Source of the DNA: Yoonia vestfoldensis
GTDB taxonomy: Bacteria; Pseudomonadota; Alphaproteobacteria; Rhodobacterales; Rhodobacteraceae
DNA: 64,000 nucleotides
NCBI RefSeq assembly: GCF_002158905.1
Contig: NZ_CP021431.1
Span: forward strand, 2,536,001-2,600,000
Direction: 5' to 3'
Below, one piece after another: positions 33,893 to 43,122 of this stretch. The notes below the pieces were generated by a model. The model did no database searches. It saw only the letters and a program-made list of their open reading frames with translations, and had not been told where the DNA came from. Every line of letters begins with the position of its first letter. Position 1 is the stretch's first letter. A program made the translations under genes and the position numbers.

Positions 33893-34548
33893 AAACCACA
33901 TTGCAATTCTTCAAAGACATGGGTGTGTGCGACGGCGCATATCAGACATTGCAGCGGGTCTTTGACGCGGCCGGTGTGACGGAGTTCGACTATGCGCAGG
34001 GGTATGAGGTCATGCTCGGCATGATGGATACAATTGAAGTTGATGCAGCCCAAAGTGCGGACCCCGACCACGCGACAGCCGAAGGGTGGCTGAAATGGTG
34101 TTACGATCTGCGCACGCGCCCTGAGGCCATCATGTACTTTGGTGACCACATCGCAGAAAACGTCTTCCGCACCGCCGATGGGCAGATCCATGAAAGCCTG
34201 GTCGCTGCTCGGGATTACGATCGACGTCGCTTCGCCGCGTTAAAGCAGGATCATGCCGCGGCGCGCGTGATAAATGGTGTGCGCATCGGCGATGACGGTG
34301 CCGAGACTTGGGAACTGGTCGATCCCGCACGCGATGATCTCGCAGGCTTTGACGCCTTCATCTGGCATGACAGCACCACGGGGCTGAACCATCAGACCGA
34401 AAGCATTGATGAGGCTCTGGCCTTCAATGCCGCGCAGGCCAAGATCCTTGATGCGATTGATGCCGCAGAGCAAGCGGCGCGAATCGAGCAAAGGATCACA
34501 GACGAAAGTGGGGTATTCTCTGTTTGGGTGCCGATGGCGGAAGGGTGA
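33889..34548 (+). CDS. Hypothetical phage protein, last gene of the fibre cluster
   Basis: A 219-residue protein starting 'MKTTLQFFKDMGVCDGAYQTLQRVFDAAGVTEFDYAQGYEVML'. It overlaps the tip gene by 4 bases (ATGA). The sequence is acidic, not repetitive, with a C-terminal helical segment ('NAAQAKILDAIDAAEQAARIEQRI'). By position it may be a fibre-assembly chaperone. No family is recognised. The late gene block ends here. Confidence 0.6.
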   Translation: MKTTLQFFKDMGVCDGAYQTLQRVFDAAGVTEFDYAQGYEVMLGMMDTIEVDAAQSADPDHATAEGWLKWCYDLRTRPEAIMYFGDHIAENVFRTADGQIHESLVAARDYDRRRFAALKQDHAAARVINGVRIGDDGAETWELVDPARDDLAGFDAFIWHDSTTGLNHQTESIDEALAFNAAQAKILDAIDAAEQAARIEQRITDESGVFSVWVPMAEG

Positions 34549-34602
34549 CTGGGTGGCCCGAGCGCTGGGCACACGATACGTTGGCAGTTCTACCTGGTAA
34601 GA

Positions 34603-35133
34603 TCAGCTACTGCGCACGCCTTGCACAAACCCGACGATCAAGTCCCAGATGAACAAGACAGGCAACGATAAGAGCCAAGCCAGAAACACGAAGATCTTCA
34701 CGCCAAAGACGGCGGCAAACACCACGGCCATGATCAGCATATAGATCATCTGTAGTTCTGCTGCCTTCCGTCCGCGCAATTGGATTCCAGCAAGTTTAAA
34801 GGATGAATACTGCGGTTTGAGAAAATTAAAGGTGCCAGCTTTGTTCTTCACAGATGCGCTGACGCCGGTTTTGGACAGGTTAAAGCCAAGAGGGCCCGAC
34901 CGCCAGCGTCCGATTAGCTGAAACCGGCCATTCTGCAAGGCGACGCGGGTGCCGTTCGCGATGCGCGTTGATGCACGCAGGCCCTTGGACGAATTGGCGG
35001 TCAGATTGACCGGGCCGACCTTCTTTTCGGCACGAACGGCCACGCCCCCAGTACGCGAGGCACGCGTATACTTTCCACGGTGCTCAATTCGGACCTGTTT
35101 GCCGTCTTCGTCTTTTTTGCCCAGGCCAAACAT
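34603..35133 (-). CDS. DUF4236-like membrane protein
   Basis: A 176-residue protein. The first 115 residues are beta-rich and basic with a DUF4236-like segment ('GPLGFNLSKTGVSASVKNKAGTFNF'); residues about 128-170 hold two hydrophobic segments ('MIYMLIMAVVFAAVFGVKIFVF', 'LLSLPVLFIWDLIVGF'). It faces the phage late genes at the end of the block. Its role is unknown; superinfection exclusion is one possibility but has no direct support. Confidence 0.6.
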   Translation of the reverse strand: MFGLGKKDEDGKQVRIEHRGKYTRASRTGGVAVRAEKKVGPVNLTANSSKGLRASTRIANGTRVALQNGRFQLIGRWRSGPLGFNLSKTGVSASVKNKAGTFNFLKPQYSSFKLAGIQLRGRKAAELQMIYMLIMAVVFAAVFGVKIFVFLAWLLSLPVLFIWDLIVGFVQGVRSS

Positions 35134-35165
35134 GCTTTAGTGCCTAACCCTTCGATACAAGGTGC

Positions 35166-35525
35166 TCACGTTGGCCTCTTAGGCAATGCCCGATCAATCT
35201 GAGCATGGAGCTCTCTGCCAGTCTTGGCAAAGCCAAGGATGCGCGCAGTTGCTACAATCAGATCATCGCGGGGCATTTCACCACTTTCTGCAATTACGCG
35301 CGCAGCGGCGGCTCGAGTCTCCAGCGGGGGGATTAGATCGGCCTTAGTCGGAGCACCTTCGCCTGACCGATCCCGCACTGGGCACTCATCGCGCTGGGCA
35401 TCTGTCACCGCAAAATCACCATCCGTTAAAATGCCACCAGACCGAACAGCACAACCGAGTGCCTGGTCTGAAGCCGTCTGAATGCGTCCGCCGGTCCTCG
35501 CCTTAGCATCACTAGTCACCTTCAC
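35166..35525 (-). CDS. Small protein with C-terminal helical domain, last gene of the defence-like operon
   Basis: A 119-residue protein starting at a GTG that overlaps the nuclease stop (GTGA). The C-terminal half ('RAAAARVIAESGEMPRDDLIVATARILGFAKTGRELHAQIDRAL') resembles the winged-helix-like domain found at the end of DUF3320-type helicases and other restriction-like proteins; the N-terminal half is low in hydrophobic residues. It may bind DNA or tie the complex together. The coupling suggests it is made with the GIY-YIG nuclease. Confidence 0.6.
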   Translation of the reverse strand: MKVTSDAKARTGGRIQTASDQALGCAVRSGGILTDGDFAVTDAQRDECPVRDRSGEGAPTKADLIPPLETRAAAARVIAESGEMPRDDLIVATARILGFAKTGRELHAQIDRALPKRPT

Positions 35526-36760
35526 CTCTTCTTTCTGATGGCCTGGCTCTCCGGGTCGTATTCCAGTTCATGGAGATTACTTTCCCGGATCGCCTGCACC
35601 GCCCGGCTAACATGTTCTGGTAGGACATAGAACCATTCCCGCGGGTAGACCTTCCGACCAAACCGGTCCGTGATCCACAGGTCCCGTGGCCGGGCAGCGT
35701 CGAAGAAGCGGTGCAGGAGCTGTTCAACCTTCCGCCAGGACAGGTTCACAAGATCATAGGTCGCGACTAGTTCTACGGGGGCCAGCAGAAACGTCGGGTC
35801 GTTGCGCGCGTCTGCGATCCGGCGCCGCACCTCCTGCGTGGTTACCCCGATTTTAAGAAGGATCCCGCTGACCTCCGCAATCGCCGGCTCTCTGGATTTG
35901 CTCCGGACCACGTAGACCGTCCCGGTCAGGTCGATCCGGTCAGCCTCCCAGGCTGGGTCCATCGCACCGATCCCGTGCCGGTGGATGGCGCGCGCGGTTG
36001 CATCATCCGCCAAGGCCTTCCGGAACGAGGACAGAAGCGGGTCACTCTCCATCCCGTTTGAGAAGATGATCCGGAGCCGGTGGTCCCGTTTGCCCGCCCG
36101 GGCGGTCATCTCCGCCTTCTCCGCCACGTAGGTAAGAAGCCCCTTGCGGATGAACAGAGAACCCTCATCGACTCGGACCTCCTCGTTATGGTTGATCGAG
36201 CGCACCTCCCGCTCCCCCGCCTCAAGCGCGGCTTGCGTCTGCGCGAACATATCACGGAACCGCTCAAAATCGTGGCAGGGGTAGAATTCGGCCCGGTGGT
36301 CCGGAACCAGTCGGTCCTCCGCCGGAGTCACATGCTTGATCGCCGTGAACGCGTCCGAGACGTCCAGCTCGTCATCATCGAAGATGTCATCGAGCGAGGT
36401 GGGGACCTCATCCGCATCGGGCTCATCGCGCCAGTCGCGCTCCGGTGCGGCGGGCTCAGCGGTCAGGGTCAGGGACACACCAGACAGGAGCCCGTTCACG
36501 TCCTCCTCCGCAAGATGACCCGCGGGTCCGCACCTGGCCAGCCCGGCCCAGAGGATCGCGAGGCGCATCTCCTCGTAATCCGCCGCTTCAGGGTCCGGCA
36601 CCCGACCGGTCCGCTCAAAGAACCGGTTTACCTCCCGGACCAGCTCGGCGTCCCGTTCCCCCTCAGGGCGGCGGGCGGCGCGGGGCCGGAGCGTCACATT
36701 CAGAAGCCCCAGATCGTCCTCCTCCCCGAGGATCTCCTCGATCGACCGGTACCGGGCCAT
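35522..36760 (-). CDS. GIY-YIG nuclease-domain protein (T5orf172/Mug113-like)
   Basis: A 412-residue protein. Residues 1-130 are acidic and helical; residues about 190-260 form a middle domain of unknown type; residues 279-360 form a GIY-YIG nuclease of the T5orf172/Mug113 type: 'TVYVV' (281-285) and 'LLKIGVT' (301-307) for the two name motifs, Arg 312-314, and the metal-binding Glu in 'KVEQLLHRFF' (about 346). Such domains cut one DNA strand. It starts 3 bases after the helicase stop. It is likely to supply the nuclease of the system. Confidence 0.78.
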   Translation of the reverse strand: MARYRSIEEILGEEDDLGLLNVTLRPRAARRPEGERDAELVREVNRFFERTGRVPDPEAADYEEMRLAILWAGLARCGPAGHLAEEDVNGLLSGVSLTLTAEPAAPERDWRDEPDADEVPTSLDDIFDDDELDVSDAFTAIKHVTPAEDRLVPDHRAEFYPCHDFERFRDMFAQTQAALEAGEREVRSINHNEEVRVDEGSLFIRKGLLTYVAEKAEMTARAGKRDHRLRIIFSNGMESDPLLSSFRKALADDATARAIHRHGIGAMDPAWEADRIDLTGTVYVVRSKSREPAIAEVSGILLKIGVTTQEVRRRIADARNDPTFLLAPVELVATYDLVNLSWRKVEQLLHRFFDAARPRDLWITDRFGRKVYPREWFYVLPEHVSRAVQAIRESNLHELEYDPESQAIRKKR

Positions 36761-36763
36761 GCG

Positions 36764-38848
36764 TTACGCGCCCCCTTGGGCGGCGCGTAGCCGTTCGGCC
36801 TTCTTGGTGCGGATGTACGCGTGCGCCTCCGCCAGACGACGCTCCAGGTCGTCCGCCGCGTGTGGGTTGGGTGGGCGCCCCTCTTGCGTTGTGAACCGCT
36901 TGATCCGGGGCCACAGGACCAGCGCCTCCTCTTCGGTCATCTGGATCCGTTGGGCCACCATCGCGCTCTGGATCTGCTGGAGCAGCGGCGTGTCGAGCGC
37001 CTTGGAGGCGACGTCGAACCCCTCCCGGAACGGGTTGATGCTATCGATCAGGTCGATATCCAGCTCGCGCACGTTGATGAACTTCTTCACCATCCGAATC
37101 AGATTCAACGCGTCCGGGGCGTCCTTTTCCTCCGGCACGGTCCCCTCGGCGTCATCCATGTCAGACCCCTTCCCCGCCTCGGTCTCCTCCAGCGCCATCT
37201 TGCGGGCGATTGCGGCGATGTTCATCCGGGCGGCCAAGTCTTGGCGGATCGACTCCGTCTCGTCCGCGGTCAGGTTCTCGTAGCTCTTCTCGATGATCTC
37301 GGTCAGGACCATCTGGGTCGCTACCTCCGGCGCCACGTCATCCGCCACGGTACGCCGGTCGATTTGCTGGCACGCCTTGGCGACCAGCTCGTGCATGTCG
37401 TTCTCGACGATCTCGCGCGCCCGGGAGGTGGGCGGGACCATCAGGCCTCCGATCCCGATATGGACCCGACCCTCATCATCCACCTCGACCGGAGGCCGGT
37501 AATCCCCGTCCTCGCGCCGGTAGAACTTGAAGTTCGGTTGCAGGACCTGCTCCATCAGCAGCGCCCCAGAGATCGCCTTGAGCATGTCGTTGACCGCGTC
37601 CGTGACCACCCCGGTCTCGACCCCGGGCTCCGCCACCAGGTTGGTGAACTGGGCGTGGCGCTTGCCGGGCGCGTCCCTTGTCGCGCGGCCGATGATCTGC
37701 ACGATCTGGGTGAGGGAGGACCGGTACCCGATGGTCAGCGCATGCTCGCACCAGACCCAGTCGAACCCCTCCATCGCCATCCCAAGCGCGATGATGATGT
37801 CCACCTTGGCCCGGTCCGCCACATCATCCCGTTTCCCGTCCGGCCCGAGGATCTCGCGCGTGAGGGACGCCTTGACCCGGTCCCGTTCCGGACCGTCATC
37901 GACTAGGTCCGCCACCTTCAGGACCCGTCCGTCCGGCTGCCGAACGAGATCGAACCCGGTTGCCTCCTCCTTGCCGATTACGGTCCCGAGCACGTTCAGG
38001 ATCGCACCCACCTCCGCCTGTTTGACGTCATAAGCCTCCGCCCCTCCGCGGTGCGGGATGTGGATGATCGTCTTAAGGTCCGGGTTCAGCACATCTGGGA
38101 TCGCGCTGATGTACGTGTCCCGGTAGAAGCTGTAGGAAATCCCGAGGCTTTTCAGGAACCGGTACCCGTCCAGCTGCTCGTAGTAGCTGTAGGTGATGGA
38201 CCGGAACAGCGCCTCATCCTCGGGACGCAGGACCGGGATGCTGTCACCACGGAAATAGGACCCGGTCATTGCCATCACATGTGCCTGACCCCGGTTCAGG
38301 ATCCGGCGCAGGATCTCGCCCAGCCGGTTGTCATCCCCGGCGCTGACGTGATGGAACTCGTCAATCGCGATAAGGCAGTCATCAAACGCCGCCGTCCCCT
38401 TGTCCTCCGCAATCTCATCAAAAGCAAACCGAAAGGTGGCGTGAGTGCAGACCAAAACCCGGTCGTCAGATGCCATGAATTCCTTCACCGCGCGCACCTT
38501 GCGGGTCGTGGATCCTTCTTCGGCCCCGTTGAGGCACAGGTTCCACCGGGTCTGGACCTCCCAGTCCGCGAAGAAGCCGTAGGAGGTGAGATCGGTGGAC
38601 CGAAACGACGCCCCGATCGAGGTTTCCGGAACGCAGATGATCACCTTCCCGACCCCCTGGTTCTCCAGCTTATCGAGCGCCACGAACATCAGCGCGCGGG
38701 ATTTCCCAGCGGCGGGCGGGGCCTTCAGGAGGATGAACTGGGCGGCGCGGGCCTCATAGACCCGGGCCTGCATCGGGCGCATCCCCATCGGGTTGGGTGC
38801 CTGGGTCTTGCCGGTCTGGCCGTAGGTTACCTTGACGAAATCGGACAT
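36764..38848 (-). CDS. SF2 DEAD/DEAH-type helicase
   Basis: A 694-residue helicase/translocase with Walker A 'APPAAGKS' (43-50), motif II 'DEFHH' (163-167), motif III 'MTGS' (about 194-197) and motif VI 'QIIGRATRD' (384-392). The C-terminal 280 residues are helical and charged with no known domain. It is of the restriction/DISARM-like kind rather than a repair helicase, by its context between a methyltransferase and a nuclease. Its ATG overlaps the methyltransferase stop by one base (TGATG). Confidence 0.85.
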   Translation of the reverse strand: MSDFVKVTYGQTGKTQAPNPMGMRPMQARVYEARAAQFILLKAPPAAGKSRALMFVALDKLENQGVGKVIICVPETSIGASFRSTDLTSYGFFADWEVQTRWNLCLNGAEEGSTTRKVRAVKEFMASDDRVLVCTHATFRFAFDEIAEDKGTAAFDDCLIAIDEFHHVSAGDDNRLGEILRRILNRGQAHVMAMTGSYFRGDSIPVLRPEDEALFRSITYSYYEQLDGYRFLKSLGISYSFYRDTYISAIPDVLNPDLKTIIHIPHRGGAEAYDVKQAEVGAILNVLGTVIGKEEATGFDLVRQPDGRVLKVADLVDDGPERDRVKASLTREILGPDGKRDDVADRAKVDIIIALGMAMEGFDWVWCEHALTIGYRSSLTQIVQIIGRATRDAPGKRHAQFTNLVAEPGVETGVVTDAVNDMLKAISGALLMEQVLQPNFKFYRREDGDYRPPVEVDDEGRVHIGIGGLMVPPTSRAREIVENDMHELVAKACQQIDRRTVADDVAPEVATQMVLTEIIEKSYENLTADETESIRQDLAARMNIAAIARKMALEETEAGKGSDMDDAEGTVPEEKDAPDALNLIRMVKKFINVRELDIDLIDSINPFREGFDVASKALDTPLLQQIQSAMVAQRIQMTEEEALVLWPRIKRFTTQEGRPPNPHAADDLERRLAEAHAYIRTKKAERLRAAQGGA

Positions 38849-41532
38849 CAGGCGGCCCCCTTCTTCAGTTTCTTGACCCGGGCTGCGTAGAGCTTGAACA
38901 GGTGTTCCAGCCGCTCCGTGTCGTTCCGGAAAGGACGGCCGATATACATGCTCTCCAGGAGGTCATCATTCGCCTTGTGGGCGGCGCGCAGGTCCTCCGG
39001 CATCTTGTCCGGGTCGTAGAGGTCCGCGATCGTCTTCGGGTGATGGGTGAGCCGGCAGCGCAGGATCGCCATGGCGGATTTGGTCAGCGCGGCCAGCTGG
39101 TCCTCGGTGAATTTCGGGACCGGGAAAGTGTTCCAGCCGAGGGTGTTGGAATACCGGAACCGCGTCTCCAGTTTCCCGCAGACAGTGCTGATCCAGACCA
39201 GATGCAGGCGCGAGGCGATCACTGCGACACACCAGTCAGGGGCGTCATAAAGGGCCATAGCCGCGTTAGAGAAGATCACATCTGACGAAAATCGGGCGAC
39301 CGGGAGGTAAGGCCGCGTCTCACCTGTATGGATCGGGACTGCAATCGTATGTCTTTTTGCTTCAAAAACTTGTTTGAAGGCATGTGATCGGGGAAGAAGT
39401 TTTTCCCTGACGTACGCATCGGTGCTGCCTCGACGAAACGCTTCTACGCGACCTATCCTAATTCTAATCTCTTCAAACTCACGCGCTTCCAATAATTCTT
39501 CATCGCGGATCCAAAAACAGTAACGGGTTGTGCCTTTCACAACTTCGTTTGACCCCATGAAAGGTCTGATGAACTTTTTAATGCCTGGATTTTCCCGAAT
39601 GAGATCGTCCCTTTCCGCTTGGTCGAGCAAAAGATGCCCTTGCTCCACCGGCTTGTTTCCGTAATCCATTGGTGGAAGGCTGAAGAGACCATTTCTAGTC
39701 CCTTCAATGTATATGTTTTGATACGGAACCAAGTAAGCGTTGATATTCGACGTATCCATCGAAACACCGGCACTGAATAAACGGGCCGGAAGTCCTGATC
39801 GGTTACGAAGTCCTACAACGACACACATGACGGTAGCATTAGCTGAAGCGTTATTGCGCCATTTGAATGACGTATGAGCAAATCCAATTTCTAGATCATC
39901 TCTAAGCAAGTGCGGCCAGAATGCTGCTACTGATTGCCCCTGACAGAGGGAGTTGGTCGACACAAACGCAGATCTAGCAGTCCTTCCCCGAAGGTAGAGC
40001 GAAACCTTATAGAACCAGCCAGCGACATAATCAAAGGCCGCAAAGCTCTCAACTTGGCCCGCGAAGACGTGGGCAAGATCAGCTTTTTGTTCTTTGCTTT
40101 GGTTCGTCGAGCCCAGAAACGGTGGGTTCCCGGCGATGAACACCTCACCCCCATCCTCCGGGACCGGGCAGACCGCCTCCCAGTCCAGCCGCAGCGCGTT
40201 CCCGCAGACCACATTCGCCGCGTCTCGCAACGGCAGGTCAGCCGGCTTGCGCCCGAACGCCTCCTTGAACTGCGCGTTCGCTTGATACTCTGCGATGAAC
40301 AGCGCCAGCTTTGCGGTCTCCACCGCGAAATCGGTCAGCTCGATCCCGTAGAAGTTCCGGATCGGGATGACGGACCACATCTCGGTCTGGGTGCCGCCGG
40401 TCAGCTCCGAGATACGGCTCAGGATGGTGATCTCCCGCTCGCGCAGGGCCCGGTAAGCGACCACCAAGAAGTTTCCGGACCCGCAGGCCGGGTCAAATAC
40501 CCGGATCTTCGAGATCCGGTCCAGCACCTGGCGCAGAGCGCGCTCCCGATCCCAGGACCTGTCGATCTCTGCGTCCAGCTCATCCAGGAACAAGGGCCCC
40601 AGCACTTTCATGATGTTCGGGACGGAGGTGTAATGCATCCCCAACTCGGAGCGCAGCTCTGCGTTGGTCACTGACTGGATCATGGAGCCGAAAATGTCCG
40701 GGTTGATTCCCTTCCAGTCCTCCGCGCTCACGTCCCGCAGGTAGCGGGCGGAGGGGGCGTCAAACATCGGCGCGTCGATCGCACCTGCGAAGAGGCCCCC
40801 GTTCACGTATTCGAACTCACGCGTCCAGGCGGGCAGCGCATCACGCTTGTCCCGGGAGGTGTTCATGGCGGTGAATGCGCTGATCAGCACCTCGCGCATC
40901 CCCTCCCCTTTGTCGCCCGCGTGGGTGAAGATGAGGCGGCTGAACTGGTTGTCCGGGAAGATCCCCACATCCTCCGCGAAGAGGCAGAAGATCAGCCGGG
41001 TCATCAGCTGGTTCATATCATGCCGCCGGTCCTCGGCGGCCCAGTCCGGGTTGCGCCGGATCAGCGCGTCATAGAGCTTGGCTAGCTTGCCTGCGACCTT
41101 GATGTCGACCGGGTTCTCTTCTGCGGCCCGGTAGCGTTCCTTTCCGGCCGCGGGCAGGAAGAAGCCGAACCGGTCCCCCAGCTCCGTGAATGCGCAGTGG
41201 AGCGTATCGCCGGATTTCAGGTGTTCTGCGGAGACCTCGACCCCGTCCGAGGTGATCAGGATGGCGGGTTTGTGTTTCAGGGTCCGCTTATTGGCGCGCA
41301 GCGCGTCCAGGGTGACCGAAGTCATCCCGTTCAGGGCTGGCGCGAAATGGAACTTCTGGTTCATCAGGACCCCGCCGGGGAGGTCCGATTTATTGAAGGA
41401 TCCATTTTGGAGCTTGGCGATGGTGGCAGGGTTATTGTCCGTCGCCGCCGCGAACTCGAAGGGAAACTCGACCGGATCATAGGGCTTGGCAGCCAAGGCA
41501 GCGAGTGCATCAGAGATTTCAGCCGGATTCAC
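38848..41532 (-). CDS. MmeI-like class I DNA methyltransferase
   Basis: An 894-residue N6-adenine-type DNA methyltransferase. A helical spacer ('MNQLMTRLIFCLFAEDVGIF', about 173-192) is followed by motif I 'FDPACGSGNF' (346-355) and motif IV 'NPPF' (469-472); the recognition domain lies at about 480-745 and an MmeI-type C-terminal bundle ends the protein. MmeI itself has an N-terminal PD-ExK nuclease; here I see no such motif in residues 1-150, so cutting probably falls to the GIY-YIG partner. It starts at GTG 41532 after GAGG. The recognition part is visibly richer in A and T than the rest. Confidence 0.85.
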   Translation of the reverse strand: MNPAEISDALAALAAKPYDPVEFPFEFAAATDNNPATIAKLQNGSFNKSDLPGGVLMNQKFHFAPALNGMTSVTLDALRANKRTLKHKPAILITSDGVEVSAEHLKSGDTLHCAFTELGDRFGFFLPAAGKERYRAAEENPVDIKVAGKLAKLYDALIRRNPDWAAEDRRHDMNQLMTRLIFCLFAEDVGIFPDNQFSRLIFTHAGDKGEGMREVLISAFTAMNTSRDKRDALPAWTREFEYVNGGLFAGAIDAPMFDAPSARYLRDVSAEDWKGINPDIFGSMIQSVTNAELRSELGMHYTSVPNIMKVLGPLFLDELDAEIDRSWDRERALRQVLDRISKIRVFDPACGSGNFLVVAYRALREREITILSRISELTGGTQTEMWSVIPIRNFYGIELTDFAVETAKLALFIAEYQANAQFKEAFGRKPADLPLRDAANVVCGNALRLDWEAVCPVPEDGGEVFIAGNPPFLGSTNQSKEQKADLAHVFAGQVESFAAFDYVAGWFYKVSLYLRGRTARSAFVSTNSLCQGQSVAAFWPHLLRDDLEIGFAHTSFKWRNNASANATVMCVVVGLRNRSGLPARLFSAGVSMDTSNINAYLVPYQNIYIEGTRNGLFSLPPMDYGNKPVEQGHLLLDQAERDDLIRENPGIKKFIRPFMGSNEVVKGTTRYCFWIRDEELLEAREFEEIRIRIGRVEAFRRGSTDAYVREKLLPRSHAFKQVFEAKRHTIAVPIHTGETRPYLPVARFSSDVIFSNAAMALYDAPDWCVAVIASRLHLVWISTVCGKLETRFRYSNTLGWNTFPVPKFTEDQLAALTKSAMAILRCRLTHHPKTIADLYDPDKMPEDLRAAHKANDDLLESMYIGRPFRNDTERLEHLFKLYAARVKKLKKGAA

Positions 41533-41577
41533 TCAGTCACCTCACGCAAAACATCAAGAAGCCGCCGAATGATTTCA

Positions 41578-42450
41578 TCACGCAGGTTCATTTCCAAGCT
41601 CGATGACACTGTCCCGGTTCAAAAGAACAATCTGCTGATCCTGTGGGCGCCGCGCCGCTGGGTCGGTATCTAGTCCAAGTCGCTTAAGGGCATAAAATAG
41701 GAGCGCTCGGCGGACCCTGATTTGCGCCCTGCCCCCGTCCATTCCGTAATCCATCTCAATCGCCCGGCGCTGATTATCTGAGAGGTCGGGGTGCGGACCA
41801 ATCTCTAGCACGATCTCTGTGTGCCATGCCGCATCAGCGCTGGGCTCAGCAGTCACAGGCCCCGTTTCGCCAACCTCAACGATCCGCGATAACAAAAAGT
41901 CCTTGAACACTTGGTCGTTCTGACAAAACGCGCGAGCATGCCAGCGGAACCCGTCAAAGGCCAAGGCATGCGGTTCAATCCAGCGCGCGCTGGGCTCAGG
42001 TCGCGACATGGACTGATAGGTCACCTGCAAGGCTGCTGGCTCGCGGATCGCTGCCAGCACGTCCCGCAGAGTCTCAGGCGTCACACCACGCGCAGGCGTG
42101 GGCGTTGCTCCAAAACTCGGGAAAAAGCTAATCCAGCTCTGGTCGGCACTGACCAACCCCTGATCGACCGCCCGCAGCTGAGCGAAATACTCCTCCGCAT
42201 CAGGCTTGAGGTATTTAGGCTTGAAGTGCTTGCCGCGCAGATATGTGCGCAGGCTCTTATCATAGACGAGATTGCGCTTAGCCTGTTCGATATAGGCGTT
42301 CAGGTCCAGCGATGCCTGCTGTGTTGAAACCCCAAACGCGTCCATCAAGTCCCCTCGGTTTATTCGCCCATTCCAAAACAGGCGAAACTCGATGAACTCA
42401 TATCGACGTTCGACACCCCAGTTCAGCTGTTTGCCCTTCTTGCGAGTCAC
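41578..42450 (-). CDS. WYL-domain regulator, BrxR/CapW type
   Basis: A 290-residue protein. An N-terminal winged HTH ('WGVERRYEFIEFRLFWNGRINRGDLMDAFGVSTQQASLDLNAYI', about 11-54) is followed by a WYL domain (about 125-200; 'ALQVTYQSMSRPEPSARWIEPHALAFDGFRWHARAFC') and a C-terminal extension. This is the BrxR/CapW architecture that represses BREX, CBASS and related defence operons. It starts at GTG and lies 45 bases before the methyltransferase, as the first gene of the operon, which argues for autoregulated defence. Confidence 0.85.
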   Translation of the reverse strand: MTRKKGKQLNWGVERRYEFIEFRLFWNGRINRGDLMDAFGVSTQQASLDLNAYIEQAKRNLVYDKSLRTYLRGKHFKPKYLKPDAEEYFAQLRAVDQGLVSADQSWISFFPSFGATPTPARGVTPETLRDVLAAIREPAALQVTYQSMSRPEPSARWIEPHALAFDGFRWHARAFCQNDQVFKDFLLSRIVEVGETGPVTAEPSADAAWHTEIVLEIGPHPDLSDNQRRAIEMDYGMDGGRAQIRVRRALLFYALKRLGLDTDPAARRPQDQQIVLLNRDSVIELGNEPA

Positions 42451-42651
42451 CCTGCGTCCTCACCTATATGTCGCACGAATACATGCGTCTAGTTTTTTGA
42501 TTGACTCACCAACCGGACCGTCGGACCCTTAGGGGGTCAGAATGCCGATTCGTGACAAGCCCGTCACGTTATTAGACGTATCACAAACCTGGGGGCTCAC
42601 CCCAGCATAACCCTCCCGTTCTGCTCACGGGAAGGGAAAAGGAGCTGCTGC

Positions 42652-43095
42652 ATGAATTTTTTGACGAAAACTCGGTCTATTGGCCTAATCGCTGTGGCAC
42701 TACTTGCTGGCTGCGCCGAGCTCGAACCGCTGACCGAGTACCGCCCCGTTGTGGATCAGCAACGCACGGATATGCCGCGCTTTGAGCGTGACTTGGAAGC
42801 TTGTCGAGCGGTCGCCGTACAGGTTGAAGCGGACTATCGCCAGCGCCAGCAGGAACAGATGGGCGCAAACCTGATGACTGGGCTCCTTCTTGGCGCAATC
42901 ACTGGCGCTGTCGTGGGCGGCGGCACAAACTATCAACGTGAGCTTACTGCTTATGGCGCAGCATCAGGCATGGCCGCGGGCGCAGCAGCTAATGATTACT
43001 CCTACGATCTTGTGACCTATGGACCCCGCCGCGTCGTCGATCGTTGCATGGCCGAGCGGGGCCACACGATCCTCAACGATATTGGCCGCGGCTAA
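42652..43095 (+). CDS. Glycine-zipper lipoprotein
   Basis: A 147-residue lipoprotein: signal peptide with lipobox 'LLAGC' (Cys about residue 21), a charged helical part ('RFERDLEACRAVAVQVEADYRQRQQEQ') and a glycine-zipper stretch ('GLLLGAITGAVVGGGTNYQRELTAYGAASGMAAGAA'). Such proteins sit in the outer membrane. AAAAGGAG precedes the ATG. It is followed by a secreted protein and lies upstream of a small membrane protein. Confidence 0.85.
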   Translation: MNFLTKTRSIGLIAVALLAGCAELEPLTEYRPVVDQQRTDMPRFERDLEACRAVAVQVEADYRQRQQEQMGANLMTGLLLGAITGAVVGGGTNYQRELTAYGAASGMAAGAAANDYSYDLVTYGPRRVVDRCMAERGHTILNDIGRG

Positions 43096-43122
43096 GTCGT
43101 ACCTGCCCAGAGGACCCTCCAT

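Noticed and set aside
3424..34548. Gene transfer agent cluster of Rhodobacterales
   Set aside because: The capsid is lambda gpE type with a gpD decoration protein and a nested scaffold, and there are lysis and fibre genes; the known gene transfer agent has an HK97-type head and a different gene order.
36080..37906. Plus-strand frames inside the nuclease and helicase genes
   Set aside because: Long only because of the high GC content; no motif, and the minus-strand genes show clear catalytic motifs.
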